Source of the DNA: Usnea hakonensis
Lineage: Eukaryota; Ascomycota; Lecanoromycetes; Lecanorales; Parmeliaceae
NCBI GenBank assembly: GCA_013423325.1
Contig: BLJB01000126.1
Coordinates: forward strand, 310,001 to 374,000
DNA length: 64,000 bases
Direction: 5' to 3'
Below the pieces are notes generated by a model. The model worked only from the letters and a program-made list of their open reading frames with translations, made no database searches and had not been told where the DNA came from. Positions 49,875 to 60,165 of the stretch are shown here, one piece after another. The first letter of the stretch is position 1. Every line of letters begins with the position of its first letter. The position numbers and the translations under genes are program-made.

Positions 49875-50042
49875 GGGCTAGCCGCCTCACGTACTAAGAA
49901 TCCGATTTCGACTTCTACAGCATTCGACTGGTGCAAGCCCGGCTTTCACATGCTCGAAGGCTCGACCTAGTCTTAGAGATGCACGCTTTCTACTCGCAAT
50001 AACCTCATCGGCACGCGCGCTGTTCGGCGAATTATAGCCACA

Positions 50043-51222
50043 ATGGCAGGCCCACTCGTTGTCCCACCTCCACCTCCAGGAGGACCACAGCTCACACAAA
50101 AGACCTCTGAAGTCATAGGAACATTCCGCCCAACCAAAGCAAGCCTCTCCATCTTCTCCCTTTCCCCAGTTCTTCCTTCTTCCCGAAACCCATTTCTCAA
50201 AGCTAACCCAGCGCACCCAGCAATTCAAACTCGCCAAACCCGAAGCGTCAGTCACATCCCTCGACTTCGACGACTCTGGCGAATTCTGCCTAGCCGCCTG
50301 CTCCGACGACTCCCTCCTACTCTACAATGCCAAAGAAGGCAAAAATGTAAAAACACTCATGAGTCAGAAATACGGCGCCCACCTCGCCCGCTTCACGCAC
50401 CATGCCACATCCATCATCTACGCCAGCACAAAAGAAGACGACTGTATCCGCTACCTCTCCACGCACGACAACGCCTTCCTGCGCTACTTCCGCGGGCACA
50501 CCCAGCCCGTGACATCGCTATGCCTATGTCCCGCCGCAGACACCTTCCTATCGACCTCGCTCGACAACACTGTGCGCCTATGGTCCCTATCCTCCCCCTC
50601 CCCCCAAGCCCGCCTGAACCTCTCAACCCCCTACCTAGCCGCCTACGACCCCTCCGCCACCGTCATAGCCATAGCCTCCGCCTCCACGCACTCCGTCCTC
50701 CTCTACGACCTCCGCCACTACGACAAACCCCCCTTCGCAACCTTCGACATGCGGCCCTACCTCACCGCCTCCCAAGTACAAATCTCGAAACCAGACTGGA
50801 CCCGCCTCGAATTCTCAAACGATGGCAAATCCCTCTTACTGGCATCGAATCACCCCCAAGGCCACCTCCTCCTCGACGCCTTCGACGGCACCCTCCGCGC
50901 CCACTGCAAGCGCTCCCACACCCCTACGAATATGCGCGCAGCGCCCGGGACCCCCGGAGCGCTGGGCCAGGGCGATGTGTGTTTCAGCGCGGACGGGAGG
51001 TATTTGATTGGGGGCAGTGGGGGGGACCGGGACGCGATTGTGTGGGATACGCAGGGGCAGGTGGAGGTGGAGACGAAGGAGATTAAGCCCATGTGCGGGC
51101 TGCCGTGTAAGGGGAGGGCGAGCGTGGTGGAGTGGAATCCGAGGTATAATATGTGCGCGACGGCGGATCGGGAGGTGGTGTTTTGGCTGCCGGATGAGCA
51201 TGTGGGGATGAAGCCGCCGTGA
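50043..51222 (+). CDS. SWD2: SWD2-like WD40 protein (COMPASS / cleavage-polyadenylation factor subunit)
   Basis: Nuclear WD40 protein; yeast Swd2 is shared by the Set1/COMPASS H3K4 methyltransferase and the CPF 3'-end complex and is essential. Exons 50043..50138 and 50221..51222 give 365 residues. The 82-bp intron starts with GC (AAA then GCAAGC) and ends CACCCAG after a GCTAAC branch; a GT-based alternative giving the continuous TFRPTK|QFKLAKPEASVTSLDF was not found. Family marks: VIGTFRPTK, TSLDFDDSGEFCL, GHTQPVTSLCL, TSLDNTVRLW, LLYDLRHYDKPPFATF and the final VVFWLPDEHVGMKPP. Strongly C-ending codons. The plus-strand frame that reads through the intron is a shadow. Identity is well supported by motif order; symbol by homology. 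Confidence 0.9.
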
Positions 51223-51491
51223 GCTGGGAGGGTTGGAGATGGATCCTGGCGGAGCGTTTGATCAAATGAGGTCATTTTGTAGCGCATTATACCCATGCTT
51301 TTGGTTTGGCGGCCTGAAACCACTCAGACAAGATATAGATTCACACTGGCCGTCAAAATGCAGTGAAAACTATCGCAGTTTATAGTAGCCTAGAAGGCTT
51401 CCCATTAATTTTGAGTTATCATAAGGCAAGACTTTTCCTCATAAATCATAAATAATCTCCAAAAAACGTAGATGCTGCCAATCCACTTGTC

Positions 51492-52836
51492 TCACGAATT
51501 TCCAACTTTTTTATCCTTCCTCCTCGCAAGCTGACTCTTCAGCGCGCCGAGCCACTCAGCCAGCGCATCCTCGCTACTGGCGCAAAACCGATAGCTCTTC
51601 TCTTCAGCAATGATTTGCATGCAGTGCGCTTTACTCCGAGATAGAGGATCGATTTCAACGGCGTTGATGATGTTAGAGAGAGGGATGATGAGGTTCGCGG
51701 CGTATTCCTGGAATGACGTTTAGTTTTATTTGGGAGTGGGGAGAAAAGGAGCGTGAATACTTCGTCGTTTTTGTAGAAGGCCAGATTCTTCGGCCTGAGC
51801 ACCACCCAAAGCCTTTTCCACTGCCTAACGCCACGCTTCGTCTTTAGACATAGTAGATAGCCATGCCATATCACCCTCTCATCGTCTTGCTGGTCAACGT
51901 GAAAGCCGCTCGATTCACTGACGTTCCGTGCTGTGTTTGGCGGTTGGCTCGGGGTCGTGTATGGAGCATTGCCGCTCCTTGATATCATTCTGTCGTTCCG
52001 TTTCACAAAGGAGCCAAACGGTGAAGACTGGGTGTAGCTTTGTGGCGGCGTGTCGGGAAAATCGGAGAAGTGTGCCAGTTCATCTCCAGAGTACTCAAGC
52101 TCATGCGCGGAGAGTCGTCGTATGCCCGGTATCCGGATTCCATCTCTTGTCGTAGATCGCCGACCCGGCACCTCTGATGGTTCGGGTGAACTGGAGCCCC
52201 AACGTTCATTGCTTGATTGCGGGTCCGGATGACTCTCTTGAGCGGTTGGGCTACCGAGGTCGAGTGGTCCGTCATGGTCTAGTTGTGGCGCTTCACGTTT
52301 GATCAGTTCCACCCATGCTTGGGCATCTGCGTCGCTTCTGCCTTGGAAATGGTAATTACGGTCGGGGGAGAAGAGGCCAAAGAGATGTTGCCGGCGCCCT
52401 TTGGGGTCTTTGAGGTAGCCGACGGTATTTAGATCGTTAAGTCGGATCTGTTTTAGCAGACGCTCTTCGGTGGGTGATTTGTAGAGGGAGAGGAGATTGG
52501 GGCGGAGCACAAGGAAGAAGGATTTCCATTGCTGTGATCAAACGTTAGCGGAATGCATGTGTTCAGAGTAGGATGGATGGAGACTTTGGTTTTCCGGGTG
52601 CGTTTATGCACCTCTCCACTTCGGAGCACACGATCGAAAGCGAAGCTACCATTCTGATTCACAGGAGAGAAAGTGTCAAGGTTGAGATGCCCACTCCGGA
52701 CGCCTGCAGTGTTCTTGGGTAATGTCGCTGATGCAGGCGCCACTGTTGGAACTGGCTGTCTCGTGTCTATAGGGTGTGGTATGGCTTTGGACGGGGTGAA
52801 CGCGGTTTTCGAGTTGGCTGGAAATAAATCTGCCAT
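51492..52836 (-). CDS. Tandem pleckstrin-homology domain protein (OPY1-like)
   Basis: Exons (minus) 52836..52585, 52531..51761 and 51707..51492, introns 53 bp each, both phase 0, 412 residues. PH1 covers about residues 70-170 (SGEVHKRTRKTK|QWKSFFLVLRPNLLSLY, ending with the conserved Trp in AQAWVELIKRE); PH2 about 300-405 (IWHGYLLCLKTKRGVRQWKR, ending EDALAEWLGALK). A Ser/Pro-rich linker joins them. Each PH domain is cut by an intron. Such tandem-PH proteins, for example yeast Opy1, bind phosphoinositides at the plasma membrane; binding here is inferred from the domains. It converges on SWD2 with about 270 bp between stops. Confidence 0.88.
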
Positions 52837-54473
52837 GTTTGACAGGGGTGGTGCAGAAGCTGAAGACTCACATCTTTGACGTTTGATTGGAGGCTTGAGA
52901 GGGAGAAAAAGAAGAAAGAAAAATCGGTATGGGAAGAGGGGTTTCACACTGTTTGTCACCAAGTGAAGCTTCCCCCGCGGGCGCCAATTAGAGTAGGCGT
53001 CTTAGAGTTCGCTGTGCAGATCCCCGGGGTGAGATCCCTGCGTAGATCTGTGTACGCCTATCAATCTGGGGTAAGGTAAACAAAAAAACAACTTCCAAAA
53101 ATCTGCAAGGGTGAAATGGCTTACAAGGCGTTTGTACGTGCGCTAGGTTGATGTTTACAAACTAAGCCGACAGATTTGCCTACTTCTCATAGGCGAAAGG
53201 ATCGAAATGAAGCGTCACAAGAAGCTTTTCTGTGGTGCAGAATGCAGGCTGCAGATTGACGTCTTATTATTATTTCCTTGGCGGGTAAGGCCTCGCGAAC
53301 AATGTACCTTCCATTTGGAAATATTATTGCTTTTATTTCCTTCTACCACTTCGGATTGTTTCCATCAAAGAATTCTGTTCCTGTCGCCGGGTACTTGTTG
53401 ACTGTGACGAGACTTGAACGTATGGAGGAACGTGTGAGATATACCTTGGATCGCGCATGCTGGTAGTGCACAGCCAGCGTCTGCCTCCTTTGTTTCTTTT
53501 GCCGAGATCGGTACTGCTAAATCCAGGCCTTTAATCCCTCAACTGCTGCTTGGAGGAAATTATAACAATGAAACCAACGGCACGTTTGCGACTACCCATC
53601 AGCCTGAAAGAGTCATTGGACATCAAAGGCCAATTGACCACTGACGGGTATCCGAGGATGGGGATGATGCGCTGTCTTATCAAAGCCACAATCAGGCTGT
53701 TGTGACTGGAGACGGCCGCGAATGCGGTCACCAAAAGGCTTGTCGGATGCCGCCGAGAACCCCAAGTCTGGGATGTTTCGGAGGATTGACCGTAAATTCA
53801 CAGGTCTCATGACTATACACCTGCACGTTGCGGCATTGCCTGATATCCAGAGGTCAATGTAGTCGATCGTTCGTCATAGCACATGAGAAGGAATAGCCAT
53901 TGACCCATTGAAAAGCATGCAAAGCCATCATGTGCATTAGCGATCAGACGGGAACGCTTCATTCGGTGAATTGGGGTGCTGCACAGTCTTGCCGGCTTTG
54001 ATTAAAAAAGCGAATACGGATGGTTGAGAATGGGCAGAACAGGTTTCTTAATGAGTCTCTTGATGTTAGGTACATTAGATAGATGGATGGCGTCATTTTC
54101 TATATGTGTGTGTTTTGAGAATTGGCTTCTCGCCTATGTACTTTACTTTAAGGTAAGTAGGTGACAGTACAACATACAAAGTACCGATGATAGCCGTTCA
54201 TGAATCTTCCCGCTAGTCCAGTTTCACACATTTAATCTATAATCGCGTCTCAGAGCCTCGTTGCCTAAAAAGATTCATCGTCATCATTGGTTCATTCCAC
54301 CCTTCTTTATAGCCTTGCGCGGCATTGGCTCGGGGGGGTAGAAGGGGGGGGAGGAGGCAGCTTCACCGGATCTCGAATACAAAGAGTCAGTGAGAAGTCG
54401 CCGTGCTGGAATTCCAAAAATTGAACCATACAAGCATTCCGCCAAAACTATTTTTCCACATGTGACACAAGCT
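52837..54473. other. Intergenic
   Basis: About 1.6 kb between the divergent PH and C6-finger genes, presumably containing both promoters. 54135-54160 carries a CTTTAAGGTAAG palindromic cluster like those in other gaps. No gene seen. Confidence 0.45.
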
Positions 54474-57268
54474 ATGCAGTATAAAGTTTCCCCCCAATGC
54501 ATTGATCCCAACCTTCTCAATCCCAATGAACACATGGAGTCTGCCAACCTCGCTTACGACTGCTCTCTGCCATTTGATGATTTGGAAATTGCAACTGGCC
54601 AGGCCAGCTTTGAAGATGGAGATATACATCTTCCCGGCTCAAGGATCATTCCGCATCGCTCTCATGCAGTACTCGAAGATCCAGATTATCTTTCGGCGCA
54701 ATTTGACTACGAGTACGTTTATTACTACAACCCCACTTCACAAGACCATAAGGCCTTTGCTAATCCGCCAAATCTAGCCCCTTTCAAAGCCATAGTGCAC
54801 CAGGAAGGGGATGGGACTTTGGGAGCTTTGAGAGGTCTGATTCCTGTGCTGCCCCACAGTACGATGGCTCCTCTCCAGTAAAGGAGAATGAGCCTTGGAG
54901 TCACCTACAAACGTTCGCCCAGTCGGCCCCTGGCTATGATCGTCGAAGCTCACAGGACTTTCAGATCGCGGCTGTTTCCCAACGGCCGTCGAGCTTACAA
55001 GATAATGAGATGCTCCATCCAACTACAGCCAAGTCTCATTATCAACATCAAGTCCCAGCGAGCCATAGAAGAATGCAGGGAAATCCATCCTGCGCCGAGG
55101 GAAGTTTCACCCAATACCCACGCCTCCGGAATGGAGCGCGGAGTGGTCGCGGTCCCCGTTCCGCGAACATTGGCATTTTTGAACATCCAAGTTCAGGTGA
55201 GCAACAGACCGTGGGTAGCTCCAGTAGCTCAAGCTTTTCTCAACCCGCAACAAATGGTCTACACATGGGCAGCAGTCCTACGCAGGCCTTTGACTCACAG
55301 TCCGCCTACTCTTTGCACCATCCAACTTTGAACATTTTAAAGGGAAACAATGTCAGACCACGCCAGGACTTTGAGTCCGACTACTCTCTCAATCGTGGCT
55401 TGATTGATGAGTCCGGACAACATTCACTTCCTGACAGTCGAGACGTCCTGACTCCGCAAGACCTTTCATGGCGACAACATGGTTACTTGCTCGGTGGGCA
55501 TCAACATGGCACCTCGGCCGACACAGCCTACTCGTCCTACGATCTTGGTCTTACCGCTAGCGAACACGATTGGACTTCGGCCTTCGTACAGAACCCGGCC
55601 TTCGATCTAGTTAGCCGTCAGAATTATAACAACGGCAATACACTAGATCATCCGGGAGCCATGAGAATTGCAGGATCCGGCGGAAATTACAGATCGGGTC
55701 CCACGTCCTCCTTTCCACCTTCTGCTGACTGCATACCCAATTACATGTCAACAACGCAGAGCTCGAGGCCGCATCGAGCAATGGCAACGTCTTCTCAGCC
55801 CGCCTTCGTCCCCCAAAGCCCCCCAAATCGTCCTCCTCGAAAATATTCTGGTAAAGCTACGTCTAGTAGGGGCTCGAGGTCGGGTTCGTTATCGATCATT
55901 CGAGAATATGGCTATGCTCAACAAGGAAGTCCAAACGTCTCGCGAAACGGTTCAGTGAAAGGCAAAAGGAAAGGACCACTTCCACCAGCGACTGCCTTGG
56001 CAGCTGCTCAGAAACGCAAAGACGGCAATGTTTGCATTCGGTGCCGAACTATGAAAATGACGGTGGGCAAATATGGCTGGCTACTTGAAGACCTGACTGA
56101 TCATGTTATAGTGTAAAGGAGGCCTTCCCTGCGAAGGTTGTCGTCAAATCACAAAGATCAAAATGTGGGACCAATCTTGTACACCTGCGAACTTTATCGA
56201 TATGGTCAAAGATGCCACCTGCAATGCAATCTGTGAGTGTCGGCACCGCGACCTTGTATCATATCGAGTGATCTAATGGATTTCAGTTCAACACTGTATC
56301 AGCCATCTAACTCTTGAGGGAAATCGGAGAATAACAGTGCCGATTCCAACGGACTTCAACGTGTCTAGACTTATCGATAGCCTCGAATCCTGCCAGTCGC
56401 GATACGACATACTAGTCCGACATTGTTCAGGTTCTTCCTACATTTTAAATCTATCAGATTGCTTTAAACTTTTGGCCAAGATGCAGAAGTCGTATGGACT
56501 GGACACTTGCGAGCTTGAGGACTTTGTGAAGAATAAGCAGCTACGATCAGCGTGGGTGCAGTGCGTAAGAGAATATGATCAAGCGGCCGACATCGTGGTG
56601 AGTCCAACAAGAGCGCTTATCAGTATTGGTGTCTCCATTTTGCTGATAGCCTTACCTGAAAAAAGGAGCGGTCAGTTCAATGGAGCGATATGCCAAGCAG
56701 AAACAGCTATGAGGTTTCGCCACACAACACACTGGTAGTAGGACGTGCCCTAGACGTTGAAGATCAACAAGATCAAAGCACGATCGTCTTTGCTGCACAA
56801 TTGTCTCGTATTCTTCTACGTGCACTTGAAGTTGAAGCCTTCGAATCTTTGCAAAAATCAGTCAACGAGCTTACCAAAGGCGGGAAATCCGAGACAGATA
56901 TCGGAATCTTGGTTAAACAGCTCGGCCGGATCCTTGTAAGCCTTCGTTGGCGTACCTCGTGGTGGGTGATCGTTGGCGACAGCCCAGACGATAGCTTCAC
57001 TCCTAGGGTGACAAAGCTTGCCCAGATACTACATTGCTACTATTTTGTTGCTCGAAAGAAGATTTCTTCATGGAACGATCAGCCTCCGATCAAACTTCGA
57101 TCTATCTACGCGGATTTTGAGCCCATCTATGAGGATCTGCCTGTGACTGACTCGCTCGATGGCTTCTATACTTGGATGCAGAGGGGCCAAGCAGTCGTAC
57201 ACGCAGCGAGAAACAATCAAAGCATCGCTCGCTCGCTGCCGCCCACTCCGATGAACCCAGAATTATAA
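54474..57268 (+). CDS. C6-finger protein with a central, atypically spaced zinc cluster
   Basis: Likely nuclear regulator. Exons 54474..54712, 54778..56062, 56112..56232, 56287..56597 and 56666..57268 join in frame to 852 residues. The first 490 residues are Ser/Gln/Gly-rich and disordered-looking. The cluster C499-x2-C-x6-C509-x5-C-x2-C518-x12-C531 follows (VCIRCRTMKMT|CKGGLPCEGC ... WDQSCTP); the last gap of 12 is longer than the usual 6-8 and an intron sits before the third Cys. I recall a fungal family with this W-x3-CT ending. The C-terminal 300 residues are helical with SLRWRTSWWVIVGD, no DNA-binding role evident. The start is the first in-frame ATG (MQYKVSPQCIDPNLL). It lies 3.7 kb before the NRPS-like gene, on the same strand; a regulatory link is speculative. 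Confidence 0.82.
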
Positions 57269-58054
57269 GTTTATTCACCTCTGATTTTAGCTATCTGTAC
57301 ATCTCTATGAAGGTTGGTGTCTCTATATGTTTTTCCAAATCCAACTGGCCCGCGTGATCAAATGCTCATATATCGTGGACCAGCTTTTTGTAGCGTACAG
57401 TTCAGAGCCTCAATCGCCGGTTACCACGACACTGAAAGGATCCTCACGCCTTATAGTCTACACGCTGTGCCCTTATCATTCTTTATTCATCGATTTCTTG
57501 ACATGTTTGAATAGCTAGATCTGGCGCAATTTGGCGCAAGCCGTACACAACAGGCACGTTTTGGAATTAGAGACTCGTCGCAATGTATTTTCTGCACAGA
57601 TGTGATACCACCATGGCGCCTCGATGGCGTCCGCTTTTGAGCCGACCTTGGCTGATACAGACTGGGCGCAAGCCTTGTATGATGGAAGGGTTTGATCTAC
57701 GGAGTAGCGACATGATCCTTGCATTGTCATGCTCTTTTTCTTTTCTTTGTATTTTTACATTATGTGTATACATTGATTATGCAAATCATGCTATTATCAA
57801 ATTAGCCACACTCACCCGGCTCTCTGTAAAGGGTGGAGCCGGGCAGATTAGGCAACGTCACATTTACCGTTGGCTTTTATTGGTGTAGCAGACATACGGC
57901 AGTGAGGCTGGTATTTGCAGAAGAGGTCAAAGTACCATGCCAGGGTCTGAGTTTCCAAGGTCGAGGCAGAATCCTGCTTGTCTCGTTAGAGACTTCGAAT
58001 TACCAAGTACAAGCCTGCAAACGTATATGAAAACATGTACAAGAAGAAACATCC
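57269..58054. other. Intergenic
   Basis: 786 bp between convergent 3' ends of the C6-finger and IF3-like genes. No gene recognised. Confidence 0.5.
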
Positions 58055-58837
58055 CTAGCCACCCACCCCCTCCCCACCCCTCGCCTTCGCCTTCCCCTCA
58101 AAATACAAAACCGCCTCCTCCCCCACCGTCCCCTCCATCCTCTTCTGCTCCCTCGCCCCCTCCACCTCCCCCACCGCTCTCCTAACCTTCTCCACCAGCC
58201 CCTCGGCCTCCTCAGCACTAACCGCCCTCTTCCTTGCCCACCCGCTCTTCCTCTTACTCCCAAACGCCACCTCCACCCTCCACCCCTTTCCCAACCACTC
58301 CCGCAACCTCACCATCCGATGTCCCAAATCATTATCGCTCACACTCCACCCCACCTCCAACCTCTTATCCTGCACCTTTGCTTTCTCTTTTTCTTTCTTC
58401 CGTATCGCGGATTCCGCTTCGCGAGCGGCGGCTTTGTCGACGATGCGGCAGATTGGATAGGGATGGTCGGGGGTTGGGGGGGCGACTTGTTGGATGTATT
58501 GCGTGGGGCGGTTGCGGGTGTCGAGGGGGAGGGTGGAGAGGAGGGGGCCGAGGGGTTGCGGGTCGGAGAGGCGGTTTTCGGTGGAGTGCACGAGGTAGAT
58601 GAGTCGGGAGGCGATTTGCCGGTCTCGGGGGCGGGTGTCGTTGGGGTTGGGGATGGAGGGGCGGTTGTTGTGGGTGGGGGAGAGGGTGGATTGGAAACGG
58701 ATGGAGCGGAGGGGGCGAGGAGCGGGGCGGTTGTGGAGGGGCTGGGTGGTTATTCTTCTACATGGATCGTGAGGGGATGGGAGGAAGACGCGCCGTAGAG
58801 CTTCTGAGGGGGCGTTGAGGTGCGTTGATGGCTTCAT
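58055..58837 (-). CDS. Mitochondrial translation initiation factor 3-like protein (AIM23 type)
   Basis: Probable mitochondrial IF3, which keeps ribosomal subunits apart and aids start selection. A single exon of 260 residues from the ATG at 58837. The N-terminus is rich in Arg, Ser and Pro with few acids, fitting a presequence. The N-domain is recognisable from RDRQIASRLIYLV followed by LGPLLSTL and PICRIVDK; the helical linker AREAESAIRKKEKEKAKVQ leads to the C-domain with DNDLGHRMVRLREWLGKGWR and VEVAFGSKRKSGW. Fungal mitochondrial IF3 proteins are very divergent, so the assignment rests on motif order. The coding strand is extremely C/G-biased at the 3' end, producing long shadow frames on the other strand. 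Confidence 0.75.
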   Translation of the reverse strand: MKPSTHLNAPSEALRRVFLPSPHDPCRRITTQPLHNRPAPRPLRSIRFQSTLSPTHNNRPSIPNPNDTRPRDRQIASRLIYLVHSTENRLSDPQPLGPLLSTLPLDTRNRPTQYIQQVAPPTPDHPYPICRIVDKAAAREAESAIRKKEKEKAKVQDKRLEVGWSVSDNDLGHRMVRLREWLGKGWRVEVAFGSKRKSGWARKRAVSAEEAEGLVEKVRRAVGEVEGAREQKRMEGTVGEEAVLYFEGKAKARGGEGVGG

Positions 58838-58987
58838 TGCTTTGGTGGTTCGAGGTATACGGACATCTCGTTTTTGCTCTGGGGACGCTAGGAAGCTTCT
58901 GCCGCGCTAATGATACAAGATGCTGTATCTTACAAATAGTGTATTTCGCTAGAAATCCAAATCTCCTTTCAATTCCGTCACAGAACA

Positions 58988-60165
58988 CTAGTCTTTGTAT
59001 GCTCCATTCTCGTACTCCAGCCCGCTCTCCATTCGGACAGCTCCATATATTCCTGATATATCACCGCTAGTCCCATGGTGGCTTTTCACAATCTTCATAT
59101 GTTCAACTGCGTCGGAATATGCCTTGAGTGAAGTGCCAGTCTCTTTGGCCATGTCCATGATCTCTGCGGCAACATGCTGTGCCATGTCAATCGCCACGAG
59201 AGGCTTCATTGTCAAACAACAGTCAGCGACTCTTCTAAAATGAGACCAGTGGGTCAACCATTCTGTCATGGACTTGCCTCTTTCCCGTAGTAATTTCCTG
59301 TGCTCATTTTCTTGGAGTATATCATGTATGGCCCGGGAAATACAACGGAGAGAAATTTTTGCAAGTTCTCGTCACCTAAGCCTGTCTTCTCGGACAAGAC
59401 GTGGCCTTCTGCCAGCGTCTCGATCATGTTAACGATGAATATGTTACCTATCATTTTCAAGAGAGATGCTTTGCTCGGCTCTTCTCCACTCAAGTCAATC
59501 ATACTCTTGCCTATGCTATCAGTCAGGTCTGGTCAGTAATTTGACAAACATCTTCATCATCTCCTTTAATGAACACATTGCAACTCACACTCCATTCAAG
59601 AATGGCTTGATGCGTTCCACAGCCTCCGCTTTCCCGGCAGGTACACATGTCAACATTCCAGCTTCTGCCATCGTCGGTTCCCCGAAAACTAAATTCATGG
59701 GCACCAATTAGATTCACTCGGTCGCTTGGCAGTTCAAGAGCATACCGGGCATCGCAACAAGGTCTGCACCAGCATCGAGCACCTTTTTGTTGACCCTGTC
59801 GATATCCTCTGGTCTGACTGTAGAACACTCGACGAACAATTTGCCTTTCACCTCGACCTGGAGGGCTGTATTGAATGTCTCAAAGACTCCTTGCTCGTCT
59901 GCAAAACAGGAAAAAATGATATCCGAGCATGCCACCGCATCCTCGACGGTCTCTGCAACGTTAGAGTGACCAATCCTTTCACTCAGCGAGGTTGCTCGGC
60001 TCGAGGTACGGTTCCAGAGAATTAGTGGCTTCTCAAGGTTTCCCTTTAGCACCAAGTTCTTACTCATGGCCTGCAACTTGTCAACAAGAGTTGAAAAGGT
60101 TGGGAAGCAGTAGATTATGCCTGTCCCATGTTCCCCAATCCGATAAATGCTAGCTGTGGAGCCAT
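58988..60165 (-). CDS. NAD(P)-dependent beta-hydroxyacid dehydrogenase (HIBADH / 6PGDH-like)
   Basis: Rossmann-fold oxidoreductase related to 3-hydroxyisobutyrate and glyoxylate/succinic-semialdehyde reductases. Exons (minus) 60165..60121, 60070..59746, 59688..59589, 59515..59278 and 59203..58988, 307 residues. Marks: FIGLGNMGQAM (dinucleotide loop, residues 7-17), LILWNRTSSR, FVECSTVRPEDI, GEPTMAEAGMLTCVPAG (substrate loop), the catalytic Lys at about 177 in KASLLKMIGN and a final GIYGAVRMESGL. Introns 1 and 4 have GC rather than GT at the donor (CAG|GCATAA and GAG|GCAAGT); the latter fits the GC-donor consensus and has a CTGAC branch. Divergent from the NRPS-like gene with 783 bp between the starts. 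It could be a tailoring or a primary-metabolism enzyme; substrate unknown. Confidence 0.85.

Larger units (their letters stand above)
49261..49878. mobile_element. MITE-like inverted-repeat element, 618 bp, non-coding
   Basis: Perfect 60-bp inverted repeats at 49265-49324 and 49815-49874, extended outward by four bases with two mismatches, so the ends read GCGTTACTCG and GCCCTACTCG. Both ends abut TA (49259-49260 and 49879-49880), the duplication expected for Tc1/mariner-type insertion. The interior is AT-rich, has no open frame of note and includes a 23-bp tandem array. Each arm contains TTTAGGGTTAGGG, matching two telomere repeats of filamentous fungi. The right end lies 164 bp before the SWD2 start codon. 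Element class is inferred from ends and duplication; no transposase is present. Confidence 0.82.

Noticed and set aside
50043..51086. Plus-strand frame of 347 codons starting at the SWD2 ATG
   Set aside because: It reads through the GC-AG intron into the wrong frame; after the intron the sequence is Arg/Pro noise, while the spliced frame gives SWD2.
58234..58798. Plus-strand frames opposite the IF3-like gene
   Set aside because: Shadows of C/G-biased coding DNA; Gly/Val-rich with no domain.
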